Notes under the pieces: generated by a model
Database searches by the model: none
Told to the model about the DNA's origin: nothing
Seen by the model: the letters and a program-made list of their open reading frames with translations, nothing else
Translations under genes and position numbers: made by a program
In this document: piece after piece, positions 48,618 to 60,002 of the stretch
Layout: every line of letters starts with the position of its first letter
Numbering within the stretch: position 1 is the first letter of the stretch
Assembly: GCA_037074705.1 (NCBI GenBank)
Contig: CM073596.1
Location: 22,418,001 to 22,482,000, forward strand
Direction: 5' to 3'
DNA: 64,000 nt
DNA from: Zhengitettix transpicula
Lineage: Eukaryota > Arthropoda > Insecta > Orthoptera > Tetrigidae

Positions 48618-50624
48618 CTACATAAGGGAAAAAAAACATTAGTGATTCTGGTAAAATGCAGTAAAACATATAAATAAGTCTTAATCTTTGTAAGGACCAT
48701 AAGTCTATAGTTTCTTTAAAAAATTTATGTATTTTAACTTCAGAAGCAGGTTATCTTACAAATATTAGTAAATAGTTATTAAAAAAGAAAAGCATTACAA
48801 ATGTCATATTATGGAATATATATTTTCCATATACATAGCACACATTTCAAAATATTCCACCAATTATTTTATTTCTAAACAAAATTGAAAATTTTTAATA
48901 AATACATATGATATCAGACTACTATGACCAAATATGTGAGTTGTCAAAATATATATTTACCATTTATTGTTTTATTTAGTAAACAAACTATCAAAAAATA
49001 GTTGGTTATAACATTTACAAATTATTTTGACTGTTAATATTTGAAAATTTGAAGAAAATTTTTTGGTCAAATAATTTGAACATGTACTGTAATCAACTGA
49101 ATCAATTGAAAGAATATTGAAGAATCTAACCTCTCTTCAACACTGCACAAATAATACGTGAATGTGTTAATATCCTTTTCAAATTCAGGAAAGACGCACT
49201 GATACAAATGATAGCAATGGCCTGGCTTTTGAGTAGGAGTAGTACAGGAATCAAATTTTGTGAGATTCTAGAATGCAGATACAATTTATGAAATTGGAAC
49301 AAGGAATAAATTACAAAATTTATCACAAAAAACAGTTCAAATAAAAACTTGTGTCACAAGTATAGAGCACAATGTTACACAACTATATTTACACCCTTCA
49401 TATTTCAACTCTTAGTTTACATATATTTACTTGTATTTTACATGGATAAGATCAAAGGGTTAGTGTTAAGCAAATAGTTGACAACTACCAGTACAATTGA
49501 CCACCAGAAAAAAGATGTAATTTATTATATTGCTTTCTACTGTCCAACCCACAAAAAAATTGATTTATGACTTTCTTTGTGATTTCCTCATTTTAATTCA
49601 ATCATTTTTTTAGTTTTCTATTTAAAGTTTACTTACTACACTACTTACTTGATTTTTACCAACCAAAAAAGTTGTTGGTGTATTTCTGACATTAATTGTT
49701 ATATGAGACCCATTTCTTACCGAGTCTAACCATTCAATATCTGACAATCCACGGCCTGCAAAGCAAATATTTTTAATATTTACTAAATATTTAGAAATAA
49801 ATTATAGAATATGGTATCAATAATATGACACAGTCAAATAAATTATATAAAAAAATAAGGATGGGAAAGAATATTTATGTTACTTTATATGAATTATAAT
49901 CCTTTGTTTTATAAAAACAAATATACTCAAATACAGACGAAAGAAGTGATAATATAAATACAACATATGTGTTTCTGGGATCCTTGTCCATTTCTTCAGG
50001 TGCTACGAAGAGTCTAGAGTGACACAACTACACCCGTCAGTTGACAAAACTCAAACGCTAAGAAAGAAAAATTTGACTGAGATAAAAGTGAAGACAAGGT
50101 GATTTTATCACTTTTGAGTTTTGTCAACTAGTGAAGTTGTGTCACTGTAGGCTTTTCTTAGCGCCTGAAGAAAGGGACAAGTATTCTAGAAATTGTGTGG
50201 TTATTATTATCACGTCTTTTGTCTGTATTTATCTATATTTCTTATTATTAACTTTCAATCAGATGTAAATGTTTTAGTTCAATCTTAGTTTTATACTTGT
50301 CAAGTATGTACAAATTTTGTTAAGAGCATACTAAAACTTGTGCTCACAGATGAACTATCTAGATGTACAATAATTTTGTTCTGTTTTAACTATTTTTGCA
50401 ATATATGTCTACAAATAAAGCTGGTTGTGGACTGCCAGTGCACGGAATGGTGTAAAACTCCTTCCTGAAGAAGGAGGCTGAAAGCCTCCAAAAATTTGAA
50501 GAACACAACCGTCAGTTACTTATGGCGACACCGTACTTCACTTTCAGGTAAGCCACAACCTATCTCTCTTTCCTTTTCATACCAATATTGCAATTATTTT
50601 TGACAATGTCATATACTTACTAAT

Positions 50625-50722
<98 letters not shown>

Positions 50723-53700
50723 CAAATATGTATATAGGAAAGGGAGACAGCTAAGTTAACTTACCTGAAATCAATAAATAGTTGGTCCAGTCGGACAGAG
50801 GTGATGGAATATTACATATTTTCAAGGGCCTGAGCACCCTACGTCAGGAAGGAAGATATGAACTGCATGCCAGCTGGGCACGAATTCAGTGTTTAGAATA
50901 TATATTCAATTAAGAAAATATTTTATGTTAGTAAATAATAAAATGCATATACTTTAACTCTGGATTATGTTTATGCATCAAATTGAGTAACCCAATAGAA
51001 TAGGAAAGAGAGGCAGATGGTAGCTGACTTACCTTAAAATCAACAGGACCAAAATAAAATTTTTGAGGGCATGAGTCCCTGTTTTCAGGTGAGTAGGTCT
51101 GAGCAGCCAGCCAGTATGACTTCTCCTGAAGAAGGGTACTCAGCCCTTGAAAATTTGTCATGTTTCTGGTTTCCTGCCTGATGACTTCAACTTTCTCTGT
51201 CCCTCTATCCAATACAGTTGAATAATATATACCTGAAATAAGTGTGGTTATATTCATATTTTTATTATAAAGTTGCAGACGAACCTGTGAAAGTATTTTC
51301 TTCTATTGTTGTGTTATCATTTCCTTCAAGTACTTCTGCAAAAGGCAATAATATATGCACAATATAAAACAGAATAACGATATGTGAACTTTTATGTAAA
51401 TTTTCATATTTTGTACTCTATTGGTATATTGTTCCATTACAACATTTATTGGGTAGATTTTATGGTTGTAAATCTTGAATTTAATTGAAATTATCAAAAT
51501 TCCCTAGCATTCTGCAAAGTATAAGGTTATTTAGACTGCTACCAAGCACACAAACATAATTACTAAATTTCAAAACACAGAAATGCAGTAAGTAGAATTC
51601 ATTTTTTCTTTTCTGTAAACAATAGTAATATATTCAGTCAATTGATAATTGTTATTGTTTAATATATATTTAGAATTACAAATGTATTTCAAATTATTAT
51701 TATTATTATTATTATAGTATTTGTGTTTATGATTATATATTTATCTACGCATTTATATTCATTTTTTTCAATTGTTCAATTCATTTCATGGAAATCACTG
51801 AAACACTTGTTGAAGAATTAAATCTATATGCTGATCACATAACATTTTTCAAACTGCTCAAATTAATGTATTTAAAATATTTAATGTATGCAAATAATGA
51901 AATACTTATACTTTAACTCTGGATATTGTTTATGCAAGCCCTGAAATCCTTACCAGGGTCACCACTGCGCCGCCCAGTAGTTGAGCCATCTGAAAGAGTT
52001 AACAAATAATTATGCTCATTATGGTTTCTAAACTTATATCCATCATAAAAGTAAGTACTTTAATAATGTGACACATTAATTATATAGTTTCTTCAATGGT
52101 TATTACTATAGTTTTGACTACAAATATAGATTTACTTGCCTATGCCAATATATTCAACTTCTGGTCCTTGCACAAGAAATCCTGTTGTAGGTATAATGAA
52201 CCCATCCTGTTTATACAAATATGAATTGCAATATAAATTAAATAATGATGATCAATTTATTTTTATAACACATGGTTTTTTATATTGTAGTCACTTTTCA
52301 AGCACTACTAAAGATTTATGTGTTTATCAAGTAACAGAGTATATTTTAATTTCCCTGTTCCCATTATGAAATCTGTCTCATTTAAGTACACCTTGATAAC
52401 TTAGAAGAGGTTTTCTTTGTGCAATTTACTAAGATTCAGTGTTACAAAAGTTAACAACATGACACGAAGTAAAAATATTTTATAACATGCACCACTTTGT
52501 TTAAAGTTTAAATTTGCTTAAGCATATAAGACAAAGAGATGCTGCAAAAATTTAATAATCAATTAACAATATTAACACTTCAGTTATCATATTTGGTGAT
52601 TGAAATATATAGCACAATGCATTATCTTTAAATTTTCTAAAGAGGAAAGCTTAATTTTAGGTACTGTATGTTATTATATTTTATTGTTCAACTTCTGTGC
52701 TGTGATGCTTACAATGCTTTTATATGGTGTTTTTAGTTATACTAAATACTCAAACAACAGTGCAGAATCTCTCAAGATAAATTTTAATATGATTTTCCAC
52801 CTCTGACCCATTATTATTATGTGGAATTAACTGTCCAAATTCAAAAATGAAATTAAGTTATTTTAACAATTAGTAAAATAAAAGTAACTTACTCTTAAGG
52901 CTAAATGTCTTGCTGTTGTATCTAATGGTCCATTTTTATCCAATAATGCTTTTATGGATGTAAACTGTTGTAATCGTTTCAAGAATACTGCTGCTTCACC
53001 ATCAACCATTTTTAATTCAGCCTGTGATAAAATTTGATCTGATTTCACAACAGATGCAACTGAATTCCCAGAGGAAACATTTCCGGTAACTAAAAGGGTC
53101 TGCCCTTTGTAGTATATTGGGAAATCAGTTTGTGTATTTGTATTAACCTAGAACATTTTTCAAGAAATATATTTATCAATTTGATATTATATACATGCCC
53201 TTTTATGGATTTTTGTTTTCCATTTTTATTGTTAAAATGTTTTATGTTTTGATTAATAAAATAGAACATACTTATTATAACTGATACACTTAATAATGAA
53301 ATTACATACAATTTGCATGCATGACCAAAGTAAATACAATTGTTGAAATGTAGTTTGTTAAAAATGTTCTAATAGAACTATATAGTTATATAACTATAAT
53401 GTTTCCAATAGGCCATTAAGATTTCAAACTGAATTAAAGAGGTATGCAGAGACAATTGTGTGCATATTGATAATTAAAACCAACATTTTGCAATTAGTGG
53501 ACTATGCTTTAAAAGATATCAATTTTTTTGTCTGTATTTAGCTATCTTTCGTATTCTTATTATTAATATTAAACATGAGAAAAAAATTGAATATTTGTGT
53601 TTTTCTGATTATGAAAAAACACTTATTTTCACAGAAAAATACAGATATTTAACTACTCACAACTAAAAATATGTTACTTACCTGTCCGTCATATGTAAAT

Positions 53701-56700
53701 TTCACATTACTTAATAATGGAGATGATATTGAATCATAAAATTTTTCAAGTTGTTTTGCAGCATCATCAGAATCATATATCCTCTTTGCAAACCCTTTGT
53801 TCTTTAAAGACATTTGTTTTAAAAAATTAAAGTCTGCACCTGTTCCAAAAGCTAAGGAAAATAGAGAAGCACCAACTGCACTGTTTTTTGTAGTAAATTC
53901 ACTTGTAATTGTTAATGGATCATTAACTAATCCATTTGCTTTACCATCAGTGAGGAAGACAATTGTGAGACCTAACTGATCCACATTTAAAGAATTTTCT
54001 TTCTGAACAATTTTTGCAGCTTCTATGCCCTTAGACAATGCTTCATGAATGTATGTCCCTGTAATCAAAAGGCACTAAAATTTTAGTGTCACATATTTGT
54101 AACCTAAGAAAGAAGTTTAATAAAACAAAAATCATAATGAATTAGATTAAAGTAATAATATAGTCAATTGCCGATCATGTTATAAACAGATCTCTGTAAG
54201 AAAATGTTATTGCAACATCATTATGAGAACTACAGAAGATATCTACATGATTATACTTAATTTATTAATCTTCGGTTATTTATAACAATTTAAATGTTGT
54301 ATATATGGAAAGTTGCTATTTTATCTATTAATAATATCATCTTAAATAATTTCAGTTAAATAAATTATTTACCTCCAATTGCCCTTAATCGTAGTATACA
54401 TTTCTTGGCTAATTCAATGTTTTTACGTGTCGCTTGAAGTACAGCTGAATTAAGTACTGACATCATTGGCGGAATAAAACTGCAAGAATTAGATCCTGAC
54501 CAAATCTGCAATGGTGTGATAAATTACTTTACTTCACATAATATCTTCAACTTCTTTTAACAGTTATAAATATGGAAAGGTATTAATCTAAATTGAAAGA
54601 GGAGAATATGGGGTCAATAGGATGAACATTTCAAGGTATAGTTAAACCAAATATAGAATGAAATGTTTTAATATATGGTTTTTATTAATGTCACCTTGAT
54701 ATTTTATTTTTACTTAAATCTTTATTTAACAAGGGGCGATTATCTTACATATCAAAATTTACATTTAAGTTAAAAAAATATCACAACAAGGATGCCAGGC
54801 TTAACATACTTTCTTACAATAGAAAACTTGAGATTCGTTTTTTTTTCATTCATTCAAAAAACTTTTGGGAATTTCCTAGGCATGAACCAATAGTCTACTG
54901 TAACAAATGTATTGACACCTAGAGTAATGGATATAGCAAATACTGACTCCACGCTTGTACACTTGTTTAGGAATGTCTTATTTTTTATGGTACTTATGGT
55001 TATTTGCTTTTTAAAACTGCAGCTAGTATTATCATAAAGTAATCTACACTCATAAGTAATTAACATCCACACCAAAATCATCTTGAAATGATTTAAACTG
55101 TTCCTAAGAGGATATATCAAAAGTGGTTAGAGAATAATAGTATGTACATAAATTTATAAACATATTTATGAATTTAAAATTAAATCACGTCTCTGTCATA
55201 TAAAGTGAGAGCACATCAAGAGGAGATTATTGTACTGTTGTAATAAACCATTTCAAAGTATTAAAATAACAAACCAAATATGAAATTATCACAAAATAAA
55301 CCATTTATATGCTCAGTTCTTTAAAAAGTTTACCTTGATTTTGCTGGAGAAGTATATCATTGTAAATTTATCATCTGTGTGTAAATCATCCAAAATACGT
55401 ATCAAGCCTTTTTTCAGTTGATTCAACTTTTGGCCTGTCATTGAGCCACTTACATCTAAAATGAACACAATATATTGATTGAGATGATCATCTCTGTCTG
55501 GGTTAAATGTGTGCACAAAACTTCCATCTGGGGCCAACTGAAAATATATTTTATTCATATGTAGTTGGGCTTCATATAAATCCAAATAATTTGTGATGTC
55601 AAACAGCAAGTTGATCCAAATTATAGAAATTAAATTTAAAAAATTAGTTTTACATTCTAAATGTTATAAAATTGTTTATAAAATTCAATTGAAACACATA
55701 TTTCTTTGGTAAAAATATGAGCCATTTTTAGGAAAACTCACCAAAATCTGATTTGAAGATTCCATATCGTAATAAACATTCATTATTCCATTAAATATAT
55801 TTGATTTCTCTTGTTGCCTTTTGGATGGATTCCATGTTATTTTGGCAGTATTTTGATTTTTAACCACCCTTGCAGAAGGATTAGCTGATGGAATAAAACT
55901 TTGAATAAAAAAAAGGATGAAAACATTTAAAATAACTGTATATTCTCCCACCCTTTTACTTATAGATTAATAAAGAAGGCAGTCAACAGTCTCCCATCTT
56001 CTCATCTATCTTTATTCTCATATTTATTTATATAAATTGTCAATGAAGGTATTTAAATAAAATTATACTAGAAATGCTAATATTGTATTGTACAAATGAC
56101 AGACTGGCATACTAACACACTTCATTAGTGAAAACTTGAAATAAATTTTCATCAAATTTTTTATAATATCAGATTAATTGGCTAAAACTTGTAAATTACA
56201 CAAGATAACATACGTGTAAAAGCTGTTTCTTTGAATTCGTGGAGATCTGACACTTTCAACAAAGTTATCATGCTTGACTCATCTATATTGACCTCCACAT
56301 ACAGTTTATTTAATGCCTGAAACATGATGTTTCCAAAAATATTATCAACTGATTTAATGCTTCAGCTTTCTTAAGACAAAGAAAGATTAATATTAACCCT
56401 ATTTCTATGTTACAATATTTTGTTATTCAGTTCTATATAACCTCTAATCCAAAAGGCACATTTCAGTTAACTACAGGGTTGAGAGGTTATTCTGTAAGTC
56501 CACATAAAAAAACAGTGACTGAATATCACATGTGACCAGGTGTCAACAAGGATAGATTAGATTATTGGTTAGAGCAGCTGTATAGGTGATGCTGGTTTGA
56601 TTCCCGGTTCTCTCAATATTTTTATATCCTAATATGTTAATTCACTTTCATAGCCTTTAGAACTGATCTTGATTAAAAACATTTCTTCTGTTCTTAAATT

Positions 56701-58799
56701 AATTCAATATACCTGTGATAAAGTTACACCCAATATCCATTCTTCGTTGAAGTTTTAAGATTGGCTGTAAATTGTAGGTGGCCCAGTGTTGAAGTCTATG
56801 CAACCAATTGAGAAATCATGCATGCATCCAGGAGTCAACAAGGGTAGCTCAGTGGCTAGAGCAGCCACATACTAAGCAGTTATTATTCTCCAAACAAGAG
56901 GGAGAAGAAGGAATCCATGGAGGTAGCATTCTCCAAGCCATCCTAAATCAATTTTTTTATTGATATGCAACAAAAGGGTTACTTACATTCATATATCTCC
57001 CCCTTTAGTAGCATAGGAAGAGATGGAAAAGAGGGGATGTAAAAGGTAGTGCAAGGAAACCAAAGGGTAACTAGGGCCCCAAGGCCTGTTTACAAGGATC
57101 CTACCTAGCATTTGCCTAAAAGCAGGGAAAACCCTTGAGAAACCTGCAAAATCTGTGACCATGGAACATACACCCTTCAAAGACGTACAAGGTGTCATGA
57201 CTTATGGTAACCTTATTTTAAAATTCCTGGCTTAAAGTCAGGAAGAGGAATATATCAAGCAGGAAGTAAGCCCTTCTGGGAACAGAGAGAAATGGATTTA
57301 AATGTACCCATTGACAGAGTGACTTCTGATTGATACCATTGACATGGTAAATTGTAGTACCACTTCAGTTACTCCAAAATTGTCATTTGTCATACTATTA
57401 TGTCTCATATAAAAAGGTTTACTTCAAAACCTTTTACTTTGAAAGTAAATTATAAATTAAAGAAACCTATAAATATTCAACTCCATGCTAAATACAAACA
57501 ACTTCTTTAATAATCAAATTTTTAATAACAATAGATAAAAATTTAGAAAAAAAATCCATTGTTAAACAGCATACAATTTGATGTGATATAAAATCCATTT
57601 ACTGTGACTGAAGCAGATATGCTAAACCATGTTCCAGCATGTTATTCCTCAGATTTCAAAATGGTAAGTTACCCCTACTTTAACACTTATGCTGTGTTAT
57701 AAGCATAACACTCACAAAAATTAAAATATATGAGTTTAATATAGCTTATGCTGCATTAGAAACATCCTGCTCAAAAAATAAAACGTTAAAATGTGAGCTT
57801 AGTGTTACACAATTTGAAATGATAACAAACTACTTCTATAGATAATTTGTCAAAAACAATTTCAATTCCTTTTTAATCCTTTTTATTAGATATTTATTTA
57901 TGTTTGTATCTTTTAGGGCAAATTTAAAGCAATACACATTATAAGAGAAATTATGAAAATTATAAGCTTTGCATACTAATGGAACAAAAATTCATTATAA
58001 ATTTTATTAATAACAGTTCCAAACAATACAAATATTATCATAAAAGTTTATTTTACATATTTAAATACAGTACCTGTCCAGGGATTACATGGATAGGCAG
58101 ATTGAAGAGACCCTGTTGCCTTTTTAAGATTTGCTCATAAGTCCAATTAAATATAACCTTTTTTTCAGGTGCTACTTTAACTGAGACATGGAATGGTTTT
58201 GCATCCCTACAATAATAAATTTCTTAAAAATTCAGTAGTTTTTTCTATACCATAAGAAGAATTATAAAACTGCCACACTACCTTACTTTAATAAGACCAG
58301 ATGGCAACTCAAATCCATCAAGATTACCATATGTTTCTTCAGCTTCTTCTATATCCATTATTATTCCTTCATAATGTTCTGTACCAATAGTCCTTCAATG
58401 GTTAATAAAATGATCATTTGATATTAAAAGAACTTATTTTACTTAATTTCTGATTCTTTTATTATGAATATGTTATATGTAAACAATAATTATACAAAAT
58501 AATTGGTTAATGTTGAAGACAATTATTGGGGTCTTATTACCATTAACATGAAAAAAGATTACCAGAAGTTTGTTTCTTCCTTGCAGATTTTAAGAATCAT
58601 ATATACTATTTTACTGTGCCTTTCATGTGAAGTACTTTACAGAAAATATAATTACCACTTTATTAGAGTTGAACTAACTTATTCACATAAAGTATACACA
58701 TTTAACCGTTTTATGTAGGATATGTATTATCTTAAAAATGGTAAGTAAATTTCTGAACACACTTATCAATTACAAAACTTTGGTTGAACCAAAAATTTA

Positions 58800-58849
<50 letters not shown>

Positions 58850-59202
58850 CTTCATTCCCTCTACTCTGTCCATTCCTCCACTAAAACTATTAATTGTCCA
58901 CAATAAGACTGTCTATATTTGCCTGGTCGGGAACTTGACCCGGTGGCCGAGATGGTTAAGGCGTCTGTGTACTAAGCAGAATACGTGGGTTCAAGTCCCG
59001 CCTGGGTCAAATATTTTCAGTCTTTCCTTCTTCTTCCATCCTTCTCTCTGCTTTGAACATATGCTTTTCTATGTGCGTAATTCTTCGCCCGAGCATATGA
59101 ATTCAAATAAAGCGCAATCCTCCTATTTCTCCTATTTATTTCTATCCTTCCTCACTATCCGAGTTTGAATGTGAATTAGTTCCTTAAATGGATTCTCCTA
59201 AT

Positions 59203-59249
<47 letters not shown>

Positions 59250-60002
59250 TTAGAATTCATTAAATAAGAAACATATACTTACATATTAAGGCCTGTAATC
59301 AGTGCATCCTCGGGCAATGTCTGGGTAAAATTTACAGGTCTCATTGATGTTCCACTATTATAAAACTCAGTTATTACATGTGTTTTAGCATATCTGAGTC
59401 TTACTTTGGTTATGATTTCCATACTAATAATAGTTACTTCATCCTAAGAAAATGAATGGCTAATGTGAAGGATAAGTAAATGGAAGATAAAAAAAATACT
59501 ATTTCCCGATAATAGTGATAATTTTGCACTTCCATAGAATTGAACATACACAATTTCAGAAAAAGAATATGTATAAACTAAAGATTTTGTTTAACTATTA
59601 TACACAATATTTCACATAATGTAAAGTGAAATTAAGAGGTTGCTAACTAGTATTTTAATATCAAAATTGGAACTCTTACAGAATGGTTAATGTATGATCT
59701 CATTTTATACAAAAAAATATGGCATCTATAATAGAGTTACAATGAATTTTTTGGAATGCTACTACTAATTTAAAAGTTTATTGACAAACAATAGTTATAC
59801 TTATATTCCAATAAATCAACTACATGTTTTTATGTTTGGATATTGAAAATAGAAATACATTGTGATTAAACTGAGCATTAAATATTAATTACATAATTCA
59901 GATAATTGTATTGTATGTATGCACATATTTTTTTAGTAATACCTGGGCTACAGATGAACACAACAAACTAGTAAAAACTAGTAACAGTGCTTGACCATCC
60001 AT
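48560..60002 (-). CDS. Inter-alpha-trypsin inhibitor heavy chain H4-like secreted protein
   Basis: Sixteen coding exons join in frame to 694 aa. Order: signal peptide MDGQALLLVFTSLLCSSVAQ (1-20); VIT domain (about 21-155); linker; vWA domain (about 265-460) with an intact MIDAS: DVSGS at 271-275, the Thr of GGTYIHEA at 357, and LTDG with Asp 393; then an ITIH-type segment ending DTTARHLALRDGFIIPTTG, which matches the family's 'LSLKYGFVTPLTS' end. Unusually it continues over five short exons to a tail with NQCVFPEF...YYLC(x9)CCP, like the last half of a clip domain. ITIH proteins are extracellular matrix/haemolymph proteins; several N-glycosylation sites (NFT, NMT, NWT) fit secretion. Exon phases agree throughout. 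Uncertain points: the exon 5/6 junction and a GC-AG intron after exon 11. No DPH cross-link motif is seen. Confidence 0.9.
49131..49198 (-). CDS. ITIH-like exon 15 (cysteine-containing)
   Basis: Acceptor GTATCAG, donor GAGAG|GTTAGA; encodes CVFPEFEKDINTFTYYLC. In phase with exons 14 and 16. Confidence 0.7.
49649..49755 (-). CDS. ITIH-like exon 14
   Basis: Acceptor TTTGCAG, donor AATCAA|GTAAGT; encodes RGLSDIEWLDSVRNGSHIT... with an NGS site. Confidence 0.75.
49925..50250. repeat. Foldback repeat in ITIH-like intron 14
   Basis: Inverted arms (GTGTTTCTGGGATCCTTGTC... and ...GGACAAGTATTCTAGAAATTG) related to the repeat at 3085-4047. The right arm has CCTGAAGAAAGGGACAAG, the same CTGANGA box. 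Arms are more diverged than in the 3.8-kb copy. Confidence 0.75.
50404..50628 (+). repeat. Hammerhead-like repeat unit, right half
   Basis: Same family as 42059-43335: CCTGAAGAAGGAGGC, loop TGAAA, GCCTCC, then AAAAATTTGAAGAA (GAAA box mutated to AAAA), ending TTTCAGGTAAGCCACAACC and CTCTCTTTCC. Helix II is a perfect GGAGGC/GCCTCC pair. Confidence 0.75.
50629..50722. repeat. (TA)n-(GA)n microsatellite
   Basis: About 52 bases of TA followed by about 42 bases of GA with one interruption; it lies between two hammerhead-like units. Confidence 0.95.
50727..51245. repeat. Hammerhead-like repeat units
   Basis: Two further units (about 50727-50900 and 51000-51245). In the second, CCTGAAGAAGGGTACTCAG, CCCTT and GAAAATTTGTCATG appear on the plus strand, and a reversed copy of the same module lies at 51055-51090. 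The 109-codon minus-strand open frame here is repeat-derived, not an exon. Confidence 0.7.
51285..51335 (-). CDS. ITIH-like exon 13
   Basis: 51 bases, acceptor TTTTGCAG, donor CACAG|GTTCGT; encodes VLEGNDNTTIEENTFT with an N-glycosylation site (NTT). Confidence 0.65.
51954..51989 (-). CDS. ITIH-like exon 12 (microexon)
   Basis: 36 bases between TTTCAG and CCCTG|GTAAGG; encodes GSTTGRRSGDP. Phase 1 on both sides matches exons 11 and 13. Confidence 0.7.
52140..52206 (-). CDS. ITIH-like exon 11
   Basis: Acceptor AAACAG. The 3' end fits a GC donor (ATAG|GCAAGT, otherwise perfect consensus). If that donor is not used the frame reads two more codons to TAA, giving an alternative, shorter C-terminus. 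Confidence 0.8.
52893..53147 (-). CDS. ITIH-like exon 10
   Basis: Acceptor TTCTAG, donor TTAAGA|GTAAGT. Encodes VNTNTQTDFPIYYKGQTLL... and DTTARHLALR. Confidence 0.93.
53682..54058 (-). CDS. ITIH-like exon 9 (vWA)
   Basis: Acceptor TTACAG, donor GGACAG|GTAAGT; 377 bases. Encodes the rest of vWA: TYIHEALSKG, IVFLTDGKANG, FSLAFGTGADFNFL. Confidence 0.95.
54373..54505 (-). CDS. ITIH-like exon 8 (vWA)
   Basis: Acceptor ATTGCAG, donor GGAG|GTAAAT. Encodes IWSGSNSCSFIPPMM... to RAIGG. Confidence 0.92.
55334..55537 (-). CDS. ITIH-like exon 7 (vWA, MIDAS)
   Basis: Acceptor TTTTCAG, donor ATCAAG|GTAAAC. Encodes NQYIVFILDVSGSMTGQKL..., first MIDAS motif. Confidence 0.95.
55742..55898 (-). CDS. ITIH-like exon 6
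   Basis: Acceptor TTCAAAG, donor TTTTG|GTGAGT. Encodes FIPSANPSARVVKNQNTAK and the linker to the vWA domain. Confidence 0.85.
56210..56316 (-). CDS. ITIH-like exon 5
   Basis: Acceptor TTTCAG. Two donors compete: ACAC|GTATGT (end 56214, stronger) and CGTAT|GTTATC (end 56210). Only the latter keeps frame with exon 6, so it is used here; the end is uncertain by four bases. Confidence 0.75.
56535..56630 (+). repeat. tRNA-derived fragment
   Basis: TTGGTTAGAGCAGC (A box-like) and GGTTTGATTCCC (B box) are spaced as in tRNA genes, but stems are broken. Probably a SINE head or tRNA pseudogene in ITIH-like intron 4. Confidence 0.5.
56825..56880 (+). repeat. tRNA-derived fragment, A-box half
   Basis: GGGTAGCTCAGTGGCTAGAG followed by CATACTAAGCAG, sharing the anticodon-arm phrase TACTAAGCAG with 58937-59009. 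No B box follows. Confidence 0.45.
56990..57200 (-). repeat. Poly-A retroposon copy, deleted
   Basis: Minus-oriented copy of the 61500-61985 family (CCCTTTAGTAGCATAGGAAG, AAGGATCCTACCTAGCATTTG). It lacks the middle part and the tail. Confidence 0.65.
58074..58206 (-). CDS. ITIH-like exon 4 (VIT)
   Basis: Acceptor TTGTAG, donor GGACAG|GTACTG. Encodes FHVSVKVAPEKKVIFNWTYE..., typical VIT strands. Confidence 0.92.
58282..58392 (-). CDS. ITIH-like exon 3 (VIT)
   Basis: Acceptor TTGAAG; donor AAAGTAAG|GTAGTG is chosen over the earlier AAA|GTAAGG because only it keeps frame with exon 4 (KVRDAKPF). Confidence 0.85.
58801..58846. repeat. (TA)n microsatellite
   Basis: 46 bases of TA. Together with 59207-59248 it brackets the tRNA-like sequence. 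Confidence 0.95.
58937..59009 (+). tRNA. tRNA-like sequence, anticodon ACT (SINE head or pseudogene likely)
   Basis: A complete 73-base cloverleaf: acceptor GACCCGG/CTGGGTC (one G-T pair), D arm GCC/GGC with GG loop, anticodon stem TCTGT/GCAGA, loop GTACTAA (anticodon ACT), T stem GTGGG/CCCGC with loop TTCAAGT. The D arm (TGGCCGAGATGGTTAAGGC) is serine-like, but the long variable arm of tRNA-Ser is missing and ACT is not a normal eukaryotic anticodon. TTTT follows within 15 bases, a possible Pol III stop. It lies in ITIH-like intron 2, opposite strand. A SINE head is more likely than a working tRNA. Confidence 0.5.
59207..59248. repeat. (TA)n microsatellite
   Basis: About 42 bases of TA on the 3' side of the tRNA-like sequence. 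Confidence 0.95.
59283..59443 (-). CDS. ITIH-like exon 2 (VIT)
   Basis: Acceptor TTCTTAG, donor AATAT|GTAAGT. Encodes SMEIITKVRLRYAKTHVITE..., the VIT start. Confidence 0.93.
59943..60002 (-). CDS. ITIH-like exon 1 (signal peptide)
   Basis: ATG at 60002, donor GCCCAG|GTATTA. Encodes exactly the hydrophobic signal peptide with a likely cleavage near VAQ. Confidence 0.9.

Noticed and set aside
50928..51257. 109-codon minus-strand open frame in the ITIH-like region
   Set aside because: It coincides with the hammerhead-like repeat units and breaks the exon phase chain from exon 13 to exon 14.
52136..52369. 77-codon plus-strand frame
   Set aside because: Antisense shadow of ITIH-like exon 11 and adjoining intron.
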